Below are positions 1 through 10,797 of a DNA stretch of 64,000 bases, one piece after another; within the stretch, counting starts at the first letter, position 1, and every line of letters starts with the position of its first letter. The stretch comes from Suillus spraguei (lineage: Eukaryota; Basidiomycota; Agaricomycetes; Boletales; Suillaceae), in the NCBI GenBank assembly GCA_016800925.1, contig JABCPU010000021.1:248001-312000 (forward strand), written 5' to 3'. The notes below the pieces were generated by a model. That model worked only from the letters and a program-made list of their open reading frames with translations, was not told the DNA's origin and did not search any database. Made by a program: the position numbers and the translations under genes.

Positions 1-79
1 ACATACTGTCCGCACTTTTGATTCACACACTGGTGGGGGGTATGTCTTATTGTTTAATTTATGTTGTTTGCATACTAAT

Positions 80-554
80 TGTTACAGTCATACATGCCCC
101 TATTCATTCTCTCCTTGTCTCCTTTACTTGTATTACATAACATGACTCTGACTCATATGCTCAATGCATCTGTACTATAGTTGCCTTCCTTCTTTGGATA
201 CGCACTTACGCTCTCACGTCTCTCTTGGTCTGTGCGCACATATTGACCTATTTAAGCACATTGTATTACACTTGTATACTTTACTTTAATCTTACTGGGT
301 TTTACCTGGAATATCCTTCGCTTAGGCCTCCAACCTAAGTCATCTTGAATCGTCTCTATGTCTAAGCACTCCTTAGCCTTAGTCTCTATTCTCATAGAAA
401 CCTCTTAGATCTATCTTTGAGGCTGAACCCTTGATTGTACTCGGAACGTGTTCCTTGTACTTTCACCTGGTCCTCTTTTGGACATTGTAGAACTTCCCAG
501 CAGACCATCTGTGTCTTTTCACTGTCGCTGGTGATGCCATCCCAGTTCGTAACA
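80..554 (+). repeat. 5' LTR of Ty3 copy A
   Basis: Begins TGTTACAG and ends GTAACA, so it has short inverted termini of the TG..CA type. It is nearly identical to 7191-7665. It contains a TATA-like box and the presumed transcription start. Confidence 0.95.
249..293 (+). promoter_or_regulatory. LTR core promoter and presumed transcript start
   Basis: TATTTAA at 249-255 is followed about 28-30 nt later by ACTTTAATCTT (283-293). The spacing fits a TATA box and start site. The block ACTTTAATCTTACTGGG is unchanged in all five LTR copies in this window although the rest of the LTRs differ. The start site is inferred, not measured. Confidence 0.5.
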
Positions 555-566
555 AAAGATTAAAGT
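555..566 (+). other. Putative self-priming primer binding site
   Basis: The bases just inside the 5' LTR contain AAGATTAAAGT (556-566), the exact reverse complement of ACTTTAATCTT in the LTR (283-293). There is no TGG of the usual tRNA primer site. In Tf1-type elements the 5' end of the transcript folds back to such a site and primes reverse transcription. The same sequence follows the LTR at 51962 in copy B. Confidence 0.6.
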
Positions 567-682
567 CCACCTGATTGTTAACTACCCAGTCCTCGACCCT
601 GAACCCTGATAAAGGCTTAATGGACAGCAAGACAGCACGTGTAGGCACCGAGAAAGTATAACTCACAAGACGAATCACCATC

Positions 683-1519
683 ATGACGACCACCAAAGAA
701 TTTGAATACAAAATTGGTCTTCCAACCGGTTTTGATGGAGATCGCGACAACTCTTGCGAATTCATCCAATCATGCAACCTGTGCTTCGATATCAATGAAA
801 AGCTTTACACCACCGATAAGCAGAAGATCATTTTCATTACATCCTTCATGACCGAGAAAAACGCCAAATCTTGGAAAGAGCAATTCCTTGCTCATGCTCA
901 GTCAACTGATACCTCTGGACAAAAAGTTGGTTATGGAACATTGCAGGATTTTATGAAAAGTTTCAAAGAAGCCTTCGAACCAGTGGATACCAAAGGAACT
1001 GCATTAACAAAACTTAGGGATCTCAAACAAGGGAGCAGTGATCTCCATACCTACATCGCTGACTTTGAGACACTTGCAGCCAAAGCCCACATCACCGATA
1101 ATGCAACCAAGATTCAATTCTTCCAAGATGGCCTCAATCTGGGTATCCTTACCAAGCTTTTCACACCAGGAGATGTCTCAGAAGTATTCCGTGACGTTGT
1201 AATGCACTGTGTTTCCATCGACAACTCCCACCACCGTCTTCAAGCATTACGAGCATGTCATGCTCCGCAGCAGAAGAAGAACTATGGAAATGCGCGTTAC
1301 ATACCTAATCAGGACTCCAACGCAATGGTCGTAGATTGAATCTCCGATATGGAGAGATTTGAATGTATGAAAAAGGGACAATGCTTTGGATGCAAGAAGA
1401 TCAGACACCGTATTCATAATTGTCCAGAAAGAAAGAAGAAAACTCCGCTCCGTCAAACCGAGGTTAAAGATGAAGAAGAAGAAGAAGAAACTGTAAGGCG
1501 GCTTGTAGAGGATTTTTGA
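683..1519 (+). pseudogene. gag: Ty3 copy A gag (capsid and zinc knuckle)
   Basis: Starts MTTTKEFEYKIGLPTGFDGD and shows the alpha-helical capsid region of Ty3 Gag, including a retrotransposon-gag-like segment around residues 60-160. A TGA at 1337-1339 interrupts it. The same frame continues with a CX2CX4HX4C zinc knuckle (about 1382-1423) and an acidic stretch up to TGA 1517-1519. Gag would form the particle and bind RNA. The first stop stands where an arginine CGA would fit, so decay by C-to-T change is likely; this copy cannot make a full Gag. Confidence 0.8.
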
Positions 1520-4500
1520 ATTGGAGAAACAAGGATTCGATGTATGTTTCTCCCAATGTATTACTAAGACTTGTACGTGCTGTAGGTGAAAGAAAAGAAC
1601 TTCGTGTCCCTATCACCCTCCACTCGCATACTCGCTCAAAATCCGTCGACACTACTGCTGTCATCGACTCCAGCGCAGCAGGAACATTTATTTCCGAGGA
1701 ATTCGTGAAACTCCATCAGATCACACGGTGAAAACTCAAGACACCATTTCGAGTTACTACGGCGGATGGAACTCTTATCAAAGGAGGACCAATCATGCAC
1801 TACTGTCTCCTAGTGGTCAAAATCGACGAACGAACCATGTATGGAAAATTTAATATCACGAAACTAGGAAGAAGAGATCAAATCCTTCTGGGAATTCCGT
1901 GGTTACGCGCAATGAACCCAAGTATAGATTGGGCCGCTGAAACACTCGTCCTCCCTCAAACGACGAAATCAGATGAAATTGAAATTGACGTAGATACCAA
2001 TCGGAAGAAGAACGGGCTGCCCCCGGCCTTCCACTGCCATCCCAAGAAATGGCAACATTCACAACTTCCGAGATCCCTCATCATTTCTCCTATTCCTAAA
2101 GATCCCGAACCGGAAGTACGAATGCCGCGTACTACAGACCCCACTCCCCGTGTACAACTGCTGCGAGCAGTATCACCAATTCCCCACACAGAAAAGCGCA
2201 AGAACAAATCTGAGCCTGAGTATTGGACCGGACCAGAACCTATTGAGCAACAGCCAATAGAAGAACAGAAGTATGGGAAAACAAAAGCAGAAGAAGAAAT
2301 TCCTGGACGAGATACAAATGTACCAAAACTATCCAAGTTCTATGTCCCTCCAAAAACTCTTCAACATACTCCTTCAGCTTCAATTAAAGAAATCCCCGAC
2401 AAAGAAGAACCCGTGCCCTCATTGATCCCAACAGAGGATGATGACCAATTCAACACTATGCAAGATGTCTGGCATGCGCCAGAAGTGCGAGAAATTTCCT
2501 CTTACGAGCTTGGAGATGGAGAATTCCTTGTGGAATATGATACGGATGGGGTTAGTATGAGAATCATCGAAGAAGTATCTATGGATATGCCCCTCACATG
2601 TGATGGAACTTCCTGACTCGAACAACTCCCCAACTACTCCACAATCTCCCTTCCTCCTCCGAAATACAGTAATAAAGCTCAGGAATTCACAACAGACGAG
2701 AAAGAAAAGAAAAAGAAATCTTTCGAAGAATTGGTCCTGGACTATTTGCATGACTTTGCAGATGTCTTTGCTAAAGACGGATTAAACAAACTACCTCCTG
2801 AATGCCCTGGTATTGATCATCGGATCGATACTAAACCTGGTTTTATTCCTCGCATGTCTAAGGTTTACCCACTATCGGAAAAAGAACGCACTGCTGTCAA
2901 AACATTTATTGATGAAAACGTTGCGAAAGGTTTCATCTCAGAATTGAAATCACCCCAAGCTAGTGGTTCCTTCTTTGTGGGAAAGAAGAGTGGAGAATTG
3001 TGTCCCTGTCAAGATTATTGATACATCAATGATTGGACAGTCAAGAACACTTATCCACTCCCACTTCCTATTTCCCTCGTTGCAGGCCTTCACAACGCAC
3101 AGTTCTTTATGAAAATGGATATTTGGTCTGGTTATAATAACATTCGCATCCATCCCGACGATCGCTGGAAAGCGGCTTTTACTATGGAATTCGGTCTCTT
3201 TGAACCGAATGTCATGTTCTTTGGTCTTTGCAATTCTTTGGCAACTTTCCAAGCATATATGAATTGTACCTTCCAGCAGGAAATCAATGAAGGATGGATG
3301 GTTATATACATGGACGACATCCTGATTTTCTCCACGACTATAGCAGAACACCACGAACGGACAAGACGGGTTTTGATGAAGATACAACAGGAACATTTGT
3401 TCCTGAAACCAGAGAAATGCACCTTCGATGCAGAAGAAGTGGAATACCTCGGAATGATAATTCGCCCAGGACAAGTTGCTATGGATACCACCAAGACCAA
3501 GGGGATTGCCAAATGGCCAGTTCCAAAATCTGTAAAAGATGTCCGATCATTCCTTGGCTTTGCAACTTCTACTGCACATTCATTTCCCATTATTCTGATA
3601 TCGCCCGACCACTTATCAAATTAACAAAGAAAGACAAGGTCTTTGATTGGTCACCCACATGTATGGACACCTTTGATGAACTGAAACGGCGCTTCACATC
3701 CCAACCAGTACTTCGTAATCCTGACCCTTCCCGACAATTTGCTATTGCTACCGATGCTTCACTTGTAGCAACCGGCAGAGTTCTCTTACAGACTGACGAG
3801 AATGGTGTTTATCACCCATGCGCATATCTCTCAGTCTTTGAACCCTGCAGAACACAATTATCAGATCTTTGATCACGAACTCCTTGCCGTAATCCGGGCA
3901 TTGAATGAATGGCATCATTATCTTGAAGGAAACCCGCACCCCGTACTGGTATTCACCAACCACAAGAATCTTCTGTACTTTCGAAGTGCACAGAAGCTTA
4001 CCCGTCGCCAAGCACATTGGCAACTGATTCTGTCTATTTACGACATTGAACTGCATCACATTGCAGGTACTAAATTGGCAGTACCTGATGCACTATCTCG
4101 CCGGCCTGACTACGACTCCGGCAAAGACGATAACGAGGACCAGACCCTCCTCCCTGATGCTCTATTCGTTTGTCTTATTGACACCGACCTGAAGGATGTT
4201 TTATCATCCTCTGACCCCCTTGACAACCCTGTCTTTCGGACTGCATCCGACACCCTTGATGGCATGTGTCTTCCCCCTATGAAGTCGGCACTTTCCGATT
4301 GGAAAATTGAGGAGAACGTCCTCTATTTTAAGAATTGTGCCTACATTCCACCAGCGCATCGTCCTGATATCCTGAAAAGGTATCATGATCATCCTACCAC
4401 AGGTCACCCCAGTTGATTCAAAACTGAAGAGCTTGTTAAACGTGAAGCCTGGTGGCCTGCTATGGGCTCTTATATTTGGAAATACGTAGAGGGTTGCGCC

Positions 4501-5628
4501 CTTTGTCAGCAAATGAAAGCGGATACACATCCTGTTCGACCTCCGCTTACCCCAATCCCTTCATCTGCGACTCAGCCTTTTTCTCAGGTCTCTGTCGATC
4601 TTGTCACTGACCTCCCCCTCTCCAGGGGCTTTGACAGTATCATGGTCGTGGTAGACCATGGCCTTATGAAGGGGGTAATTATTATCCCTTGCCTGAAAAC
4701 CGTCACCTCCAAAGGCATCGCCAAATTATTCTTGAAACATGTTTATCGTCGATTTGGACTCCATGACAAAGTTATCTCAGATCGCGGCCCGCAGTTCCTA
4801 TCTCGCTTCTCCAAAAAGCTTGCCCGACTTCTCGACTACGTCATCGCCCCATCTACAGCTTATCACCCACAGACTGATGGCCAAACTGAGAGGCTCAATC
4901 AAGAACTTGAAACATATCTATGCATCTATTGCCACAACAACCCTGAAGATTGGATAGAACATCTACCAATCACCGAATTTGTCCATAACCATGGAAAACA
5001 TGATGCAAGGAACGCATCACCCTTCTATCTGATGATGGGATACGAACCATGTGCCATCCCTCATCTAATCCCCAACTCATCTGTTCCTGCGGCAGAAGAT
5101 CAGTACGATCTCTGCAGAAGATAAGATAAGAAGCAATTTCTTGCCATAACATTGCGATGCAAACAATGGCCGAACGATCCCAAGGGGAGAAGTACACTCC
5201 ATGGAAGATCGGAGATAAGGTCTGGCTATCTGCTACTAATCTTAGACTCAAACTCCCATCGCGGAAACTTGTGCCGAAACAATACGGACCTTTCCCGATC
5301 ATCGATGTCTTATCGCCCATCACATTTACGATCAAACTCCCTCCACAATGGAAAATTCATCCCACTTTCCATGCTTCCGTCTTATTGTCCTATAGCGAAA
5401 TAGACATACATGGCCCGAACTTCCCCAAACCACCACCTGACATCATCGAAGAAGAAGAAGAATACGAAGTAGAAGCTATTCTCTCCCACAAAGGAACTGG
5501 CATTCACTGACGCTATCTTGTTTCCTGGAAAGGATATTCATCAGGAGATAACGAGTAGCTCCCAGAAAAGAACTTGAAGAACTCCACTCGAATTCTAAAT
5601 GCTCATAAGAAGCAACACTCCCTCTGAT
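1516..5628 (+). pseudogene. pol: Ty3 copy A pol: protease, RT, RNase H, integrase, chromodomain
   Basis: Domains in order: retroviral-type aspartic protease with VIDSSAAGTF (about 1657-1690; the usual DSG or DTG is DSS here); reverse transcriptase (about 2730-3580) with the YMDD box at about 3307-3318; RNase H with DASLVATG and HELLAVI (about 3750-3920); integrase zinc-binding HHCC region broken by TGA 4414-4416, then the DDE core with VDLVTDLP, SDRGPQF and TDGQTERLNQE (about 4590-4920); and a C-terminal chromodomain (YEVEAILSHKG, YLVSWKGYSSGDNE, about 5460-5560). Stops occur at 1729, 2614, 3019, 4414, 5508 (TGA) and 5556 (TAG). Frameshifts lie near 3564 and 3835. No function is expected from this copy. 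Confidence 0.88.
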
Positions 5629-7157
5629 TATTCTTCAGTCAATCAAACCGCACCAGCACTTGATCAACTAAAGCCTTTCGAAATGTCTTTTCCCACTGCT
5701 TACATCACCCCTGTTACCACCACCAACAATGACTCTGATTCCGACGCAGAAAACTACGGAACCCTTGCCACTGAAATCAACAACACTTCTTATATTGAAG
5801 CCGTCCTTCTATGTGAAGGACACGCCCTTGAGATTGAAAGAATCCTCACTGAAAAAGGTGCCTTCCCTGCTTTACTTCTCGTCAACATCATCCGTACAGC
5901 CGCCCTCATCGAAACTACCATCAATGAAACCACAGAAATCATGTATCGCCAGTGTATCTTACATCTACAAAAACGCATTTGTTCTTACGCTATGCTGTTG
6001 CTTCCCCGTTCTTTTAAAAGTGATGTTGAAGAAGCTATTCACATTGTGGCCAAACGTCGAGCAGGTGTTGCTCGACCTCCTGCTCTGCAAAGAGATATGG
6101 ACCCACTTCCAGTCCCTCCACCCGCTTCTTCATGCATTTATTCTAACATCAATGCCTTTGCTGGCTTATACACTGCAGTTCAAGAAATTGGACAGCTCAC
6201 TAACGCAGTCGTCAAAACTATCCAGCAATTGGTCGTGGAAACAAGAGCAGCCAGAAGTTTAGTCAAAGAACCCATTGTTGATCTACAGCAAACTCAAGCG
6301 GACCTTGATTCCCCACAAACTCCATCTCCAATTGAACAACCAACTTCACCGCCCACCATTATAACCTCCCATGATCACCCCGCATGGCTATATGAGCCTT
6401 GCACAGAAGAGCAGTGTGCAGCTGCGAAAGCGCTAGGGATCCCTGTCACTGAATTGGTGACACTTGGCCCTCAACTTCGTGACCTCCATATCCACCCTCC
6501 AATGTCTATCCTGTCATTATTCGGTCCAATTGACCCTGTCTCACCAGTCCTAATAAAGGATTTCGGCGTAACGTCACCTTCCTCCTCTGACGAACTCCTT
6601 GCGGTTTCTGAACGAGCAACTACCCCTGATCTCCCAATGTCAGCATACACCCTTACCACTAAACAGCAGGCGCAGCTCAGACATGACAATGCTTTTGCTT
6701 TAAGTCGTATGGCACAACGGAAGGGAAAGAAACGCGCCAGATCCACTAGTCCCAAACCCATTATTTCGCCATCACCATTACACATGTCTACCTCCAACAC
6801 TGATGAAAATATGAAATGTTGATTCTGTGGCATCATAGGACATCGGCAAAAAAATTGCCCCGAATACCAGTGTCAAATCTGTCTGCGACACGCCCCTACC
6901 CATCTATATCTATCTACTGCCCTCAGCGTATTGGAGATTCCCCATTTACACTCACTTGGAAGGACGATGGATTTTATGATGCACTTCGTAGGTGGGAGCA
7001 GTATCTTATTAATTGTCGACGAAGAAAAACAGGTCAACGAGCAAGAACTATAGCAGAAGAAGAAGCGGCTTATATGTTAGGGGGAAGTGCTGCTGATGAA
7101 GACATTGCTAACTATGATGACTATGATCCCATCTATGACACCAATAGCAATATATGA
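5599..7157 (+). pseudogene. Extra 3' ORF of Ty3 copy A, after pol
   Basis: A separate reading frame begins with ATG 5599, overlapping the last codons of pol in another frame, and runs 407 codons to TGA 6820-6822. It stops exactly where the intact homologue at 53206-54759 enters its first zinc knuckle (MKC then stop). Homology goes on, shifted in frame, to about 7157 (DPIYDTNSN end). The protein has a helical N-terminal half, a Ser/Pro-rich middle, and a basic KGKKRARS stretch. I recognise no family; it is not a chromodomain, RT or typical envelope protein and has no membrane segment or signal peptide. Confidence 0.75.
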
Positions 7158-7180
7158 AAGTCGGTGACTTTCCATGTAAC

Positions 7181-7190
7181 AAGGGGGTAA
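7181..7190 (+). other. Polypurine tract of Ty3 copy A
   Basis: aagggggtaa lies directly before the 3' LTR, the expected plus-strand primer site. Copy B has aggggggtaa at the same place. Confidence 0.75.
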
Positions 7191-7665
7191 TGTTACAGTC
7201 GTATGTGCCCCTATTCATTTTCTCCTTGTCTCCTTTACTTGTATTACATAACATGACTCTGACTCATATGCTCAACGCATCTGTACTATAATTGCCTTCC
7301 TTCTTTGGATACGCACTTACGCTCTCACGTCTCTCTTGGTCCGTGCGCACATATTGACCTATTTAAGCACATTGTATTACACTTGTATACTTTACTTTAA
7401 TCTTACTGGGTTTTACCTGGAATATCCTTCGCTTAGGCCTCCAACCTAAGTCATCTTGAATCGTCTCTAAGTCTAAGCACTCCTTAGCCTTAGTCTCTAT
7501 TCTCATAGAAACCTCTTAGATCTATCTTTGAGGCTGAACCCTTGATCGTACTCGGAACGCGTTCCTTGTACTTTCACCTGGTCCTCTTTTGGACATTGTA
7601 GAACTTCCCAGCAGACCATCTGTGTCGTTTCACTGTCGCTGGTGACGCCATCCCAGTTCGTAACA
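7191..7665 (+). repeat. 3' LTR of Ty3 copy A
   Basis: 475 bp, TGTTACAG to GTAACA, matching 80-554 with 12 differences by eye. Confidence 0.95.
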
Positions 7666-7690
7666 CTGATACCATCCAAAAACTTTTCAA

Positions 7691-7967
7691 GCACCATTCT
7701 ATCCAGTACCCGACCATCTCCCGCATTGCAAAGGATTACCTTGCCATCCAGGAATCCGCAGTTGCATCCAAGCGTGCATTTTCAAGCAGCGGCATTACTG
7801 GGACCGCACATCGCAGCTGTTTGCAGCCAGCAACATTTGAGGCTCTCCAGTTGCTCAAGAGCGTGTACCGTCAAGGCCACATTTCTGCAACATCCCAGGC
7901 TGAGTTTGCTGCTCCTTACGATAACCACATTGTCGTCGAGGAAGAGTTTAGTAGTTATTCGTACTAG
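7691..7967 (+). pseudogene. hAT transposase last exon (dimerisation domain), relict 1
   Basis: Reads HHSIQYPTISRIAKDYLAIQ, then SAVASKRAFSSSGI, then a LLKSVYRQGH helix, ending in TAG 7965-7967. This is the C-terminal dimerisation domain of hAT transposases and aligns with the second hAT here (LHSLQYPTLARIARDYLPIQ at 13790 onward). The preceding exon appears to end at position 39 (TGG TGG GGG before a GTATGT donor). The Ty3 element at 80-7665 therefore lies in the last intron. The remainder of the transposase is left of the window. Confidence 0.75.
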
Positions 7968-8205
7968 CAAGTTTTGTTCTCATTTTTTGTCAATTTTAAG
8001 TTTTTTTTGCAATTCAAATAATAGTTCAAGAGTTCGAACTCATTCTGAACCTGAACTGAACCCCTCCGAATGTGTTCAAAGGCGTCCGGTCCAAGGTTTG
8101 GCCACCATGCCTGAACCTGACCAATGGTCGAGTTCAGAGTTCGCAGACATAGGGCCATGAACCTGACCGAACTGGACTTCAGAGGCACTATACGCACCAA
8201 TGGAT
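7968..8205 (+). repeat. Subterminal repeats of hAT relict 1
   Basis: Repeated GAACCTGA, GTTCGAACT and GTTCAGAGTTCG words follow the transposase stop, as at the ends of the hAT at 11141-14253. No clear terminal repeat or target duplication was found, so the true end of the element is unknown. From 8206 to 8390 nothing recognisable is seen. Confidence 0.45.
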
Positions 8206-8390
8206 CTTAGATGGAAATGGAATGGACAGGAGGACATCGGTAGCGAGATTTGGTAAGGGGCAAGGATCCACGGAGCAAAAACAGTACCGGCAAAGCGAAG
8301 AGGGGTAATGCTTGCTATAGGGGTTTTCTTGGTAGCCACTGTAGGCAGTAATGAGAAACTTGTGTAAAACAGCACTTTCATGGTCAGCGT

Positions 8391-8528
8391 GACTTTGTTC
8401 GCTACAACAGAACGTTCAATCTCCTCTATTGTCCCATGGACAAGAATGTGGCCGATGCCTTCACCAAGGCTTTACCCTGTCCACACCTTCAAAAGTTGAG
8501 GACACAGATGAGCCTGGCTTGCACTTGA
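8391..8528 (+). pseudogene. Ty1/copia pol C-terminal fragment (end of RNase H)
   Basis: Encodes LLYCPMDKNVADAFTKALPC followed by a short helix and TGA at 8526-8528. This is the hallmark C-terminus of copia RNase H. It is followed by a purine tract (gaggggg) and an LTR beginning TGTTGGAATCC at 8536. Only the 3' tail of the element is present. Confidence 0.8.
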
Positions 8529-8605
8529 GGGGGAGTGTTGGAATCCGAACGATCCAAGAGGAAAGAGACCAAAGGATCTGAGATAGGTATGAGTGAGAAG
8601 AGATA

Positions 8606-9871
8606 CAGTGGCTCAAAAAACTGTCCGCATGTTTTGGCATTTTTCACTATCTATAATATTGTGTGAGAACAAACAAATGCCTCAAAAACATGCTTATACC
8701 ACATTGTAGTATGGCTTCAGGGCTTTCATTTGAGCCCTACACCGTGGGAATCGGTGGAGATATGGTGGAGATACAAGGCTCACAAAATGGTGACTCATGC
8801 GGACAGTTTTTTGACTCAAGTATTTTACAGTAATAACCAGGTATTCTAGTATTTTGTATGACCTCCCTTGGCTTTAATTACTGCATTCATCTTCCCCTCA
8901 ACCTCAGCAAGCATTCCCACACCATTCCATCCCATACAGCCCCATACCATTAAAGAACCTCCTCCAAACTTGACAGTCCCATTAACCTCTCTGTCTGTTA
9001 GGCCATCTCCCTTCTTTTTCCATACATACACCTTCCCATCTGACCCAATCCTATTTATTTTGGTCTCATCTGACCATATAACACGCTTCCAGTCCTCTAC
9101 AGTCCAGTGTTGATGAGCTAAGGCAAAGGCTAGTCTTCTCTGCCTATGTTTGATGGAGAGAAGAGGCTTTTTCTTCTTTGTTACTGCCTTGAGATGAGCT
9201 GCCTTGAGAACATTCCTCACAGTTTGTGAAGAGACAGGGGTAGTGATGGTGGAATTGATATAATGGGTGGCTTGGACAGCATTATCAGCCTTTCCTGTAG
9301 TGATATGTTGGATAATAGCCCTTTTGTCAGTAGAGGTAAGCTTGGATGGACGTCCTCCACAAGAGTTTTCCTTGTCTGGGTGGCTTTCTTTGATGAACTT
9401 GGCCACAGTGGACTTGCATACTCCAGTTCTAGAGGAAATTTGGCGAGCAGAGAGGCCAGCATAAGATAGAGAGAGGATATTATCTCTTTGAGCAGAGGAG
9501 ATGGCTTTCATGGTGATTATGACTATGATACATGAGATATTCTGGTTTATATAGTTAGATATAGTCATAAAATAACATAATGACACCACTTTATAATTTA
9601 TATAATAGTGGCATGATTTTTATGGTGTCATAAATAATGATTTATATAGTTTTAATATACACTCAAAAAACTGTCCACATGAGTCATCATTTTATAAGCC
9701 TTATATCTCCACCATATCTCCGCCGATTCCCACGGTGTAGGGCTCAAATAAAAGCCCTGAAGCCATACTACAATGTGGTATAAGTATGTCCTTGAGGAAT
9801 TTGTTCATTCTCACACAATATCATAGATAGTGAAAAATGTCAAAACATGCGGACAGTTTTTTGAGCCACTG
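8606..9871 (-). mobile_element. Tc1/mariner element with long inverted repeats, internally deleted
   Basis: Begins CAGTGGCTCAAAAAACTGTC and ends with its inverse, flanked by TA at 8604-8605 and 9872-9873. The terminal inverted repeats are about 215 bp each, with scattered differences. Each repeat carries the CTGTCCGCATG word at both its outer and inner ends. It has inserted into the left arm of the copia LTR palindrome, so it is younger than that structure. Confidence 0.9.
8846..9511 (-). CDS. Tc1-like transposase, catalytic core deleted in frame
   Basis: The start chosen is MKAISSAQRDNILSLSYAG at 9511, the first ATG that begins the helix-turn-helix region; a longer frame upstream has no family similarity. 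Residues about 1-110 form the paired-like DNA-binding domain with a GGRPSKLT hook between two helical parts. About residue 150 is VIWSDETKINRIGSDG with the first catalytic Asp, then MVWGCMGWNGVG. At GKMNAVIKAKGGHTKY the protein jumps to the normal C-terminal end, so roughly 90 residues with the second and third catalytic acids are missing. The frame is uninterrupted, so it may still make a DNA-binding protein without catalytic activity. Confidence 0.75.
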   Translation of the reverse strand: MKAISSAQRDNILSLSYAGLSARQISSRTGVCKSTVAKFIKESHPDKENSCGGRPSKLTSTDKRAIIQHITTGKADNAVQATHYINSTITTPVSSQTVRNVLKAAHLKAVTKKKKPLLSIKHRQRRLAFALAHQHWTVEDWKRVIWSDETKINRIGSDGKVYVWKKKGDGLTDREVNGTVKFGGGSLMVWGCMGWNGVGMLAEVEGKMNAVIKAKGGHTKY

Positions 9872-10610
9872 TAAGAAGAGTGGTCCGAGTACAAGGCCAG
9901 AATGGCCAATAGCGTGTGCCAGCGTGACGACGTCATTATGCTATGCAATATGCTGTTTGATTAGTTTTATTATCGTTGCTATTCCACTCACCTTATAGTA
10001 GGCGCTCAAGCGCAAAAACATCTCAGTTCTTTTCAAGAGACTGAGATGTAAGTACCTAGTCACCAGTCACCGTTTTTGCCCTGGCTAACGAGCGTTTTAG
10101 TTACCTGTTATCTAGGTACTTTAACCGTCAATATGAGTTCTTTTCAAGAGACTGAGATTTACCTGTTATCTAGCATGTCCACTCCCCACCTTATCGTCTC
10201 ATAATCCCAGAAAGAACTCTATTGACGGTTAAAGTACCTACTAGTAGATAACAAGGTAACTAAAATACTCGTTAGCCAGGGCAAAACGGCGACTGGTGAC
10301 TAGGTACTTACATCTCAGTCTCTTGAAAAGAACTGAGATGTTTTTGCGCTTGAGCGCCTACTATAAGGTGAGTGCAATAGCAATAATAAAACTAATCAAA
10401 CAGCATATTGCACAGCATAACGACGTCGTCATGCTGGCACACGCTATTGGCTGTTCTGGCCTTGCGCTTGGACCATTCTTCTTATCACTTCCCGCTCATA
10501 CCTATCTCAGATCCTTCGGCCTCTTCCCTCTCGGATCGTTCAGATTCCAACAGTTTGTAATTAGCTATGGTTATGGATAATGATGCCAGGAGCAGGTACA
10601 TGGCGGCAAG

Positions 10611-10797
10611 TCTCAAGAGTACTGCAATTGTGTCGGGCAGAGCGTTGGACAGGTGGCCATTCTAGGATACTTCGCGCGCCCAAATATCGTAACAGGCGGG
10701 ACCCTTTTGTTTGTACAGCTCCACAACTAAACAAAAGCGGTGAGGGGAACAAAATGGAAGCTGGTCTATCGATATGAAAGTAGCTGTAATACTTGCT
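10611..10797 (+). repeat. Dispersed repeat, copy 1
   Basis: About 185 bp (containing ACTTCGCGCGCCCA and AACAAAAGCGGTGAGGGGAA) recurs in inverted orientation at 25522-25703. One end reads TGTTACAGC-like, so it may be a piece of an LTR. From 10798 to 11132 no gene is seen. Confidence 0.6.

Larger units (their letters stand above)
80..7665 (+). mobile_element. Ty3/gypsy chromovirus (copy A), complete but degenerate
   Basis: A full-length LTR retrotransposon bounded by two 475-bp LTRs. Its order is gag, protease, reverse transcriptase, RNase H, integrase, chromodomain, then an extra ORF before the 3' LTR. The chromodomain at the integrase C-terminus places it among chromoviruses. Flanking bases are ctaat (75-79) and ctgat (7666-7670), a 5-bp target duplication with one mismatch. 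The two LTRs differ at 12 positions by eye, 10 of them transitions, while the coding part carries about ten stops and at least two frameshifts. The element sits in an intron of a hAT transposase remnant whose last exon resumes at about 7691. Confidence 0.93.
8536..10552. repeat. Palindromic pair of copia LTRs
   Basis: The LTR starting TGTTGGAATCCGAACGATCC at 8536 (interrupted by the mariner at 8606-9871 and resuming at 9874) is repeated in inverted orientation, ending GATTCCAACA at 10552. Both arms share the CGCTCAAGCGCAAAAACATC and TTCTTTTCAAGAGACTGAGAT blocks and run to a centre near 10170-10225, where the symmetry breaks. The left arm follows a copia RNase H tail and so is a 3' LTR; the right arm has no attached coding sequence. 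Confidence 0.85.

Noticed and set aside
463..795. Reverse-strand frame across the LTR end and gag start
   Set aside because: It is the antisense of the LTR and gag; no family similarity and the gag frame explains the sequence.
5599..6822. Envelope gene of a retrovirus-like element
   Set aside because: Position fits, but there is no signal peptide, membrane span or furin-type site; zinc knuckles argue for a nucleic-acid-binding protein.
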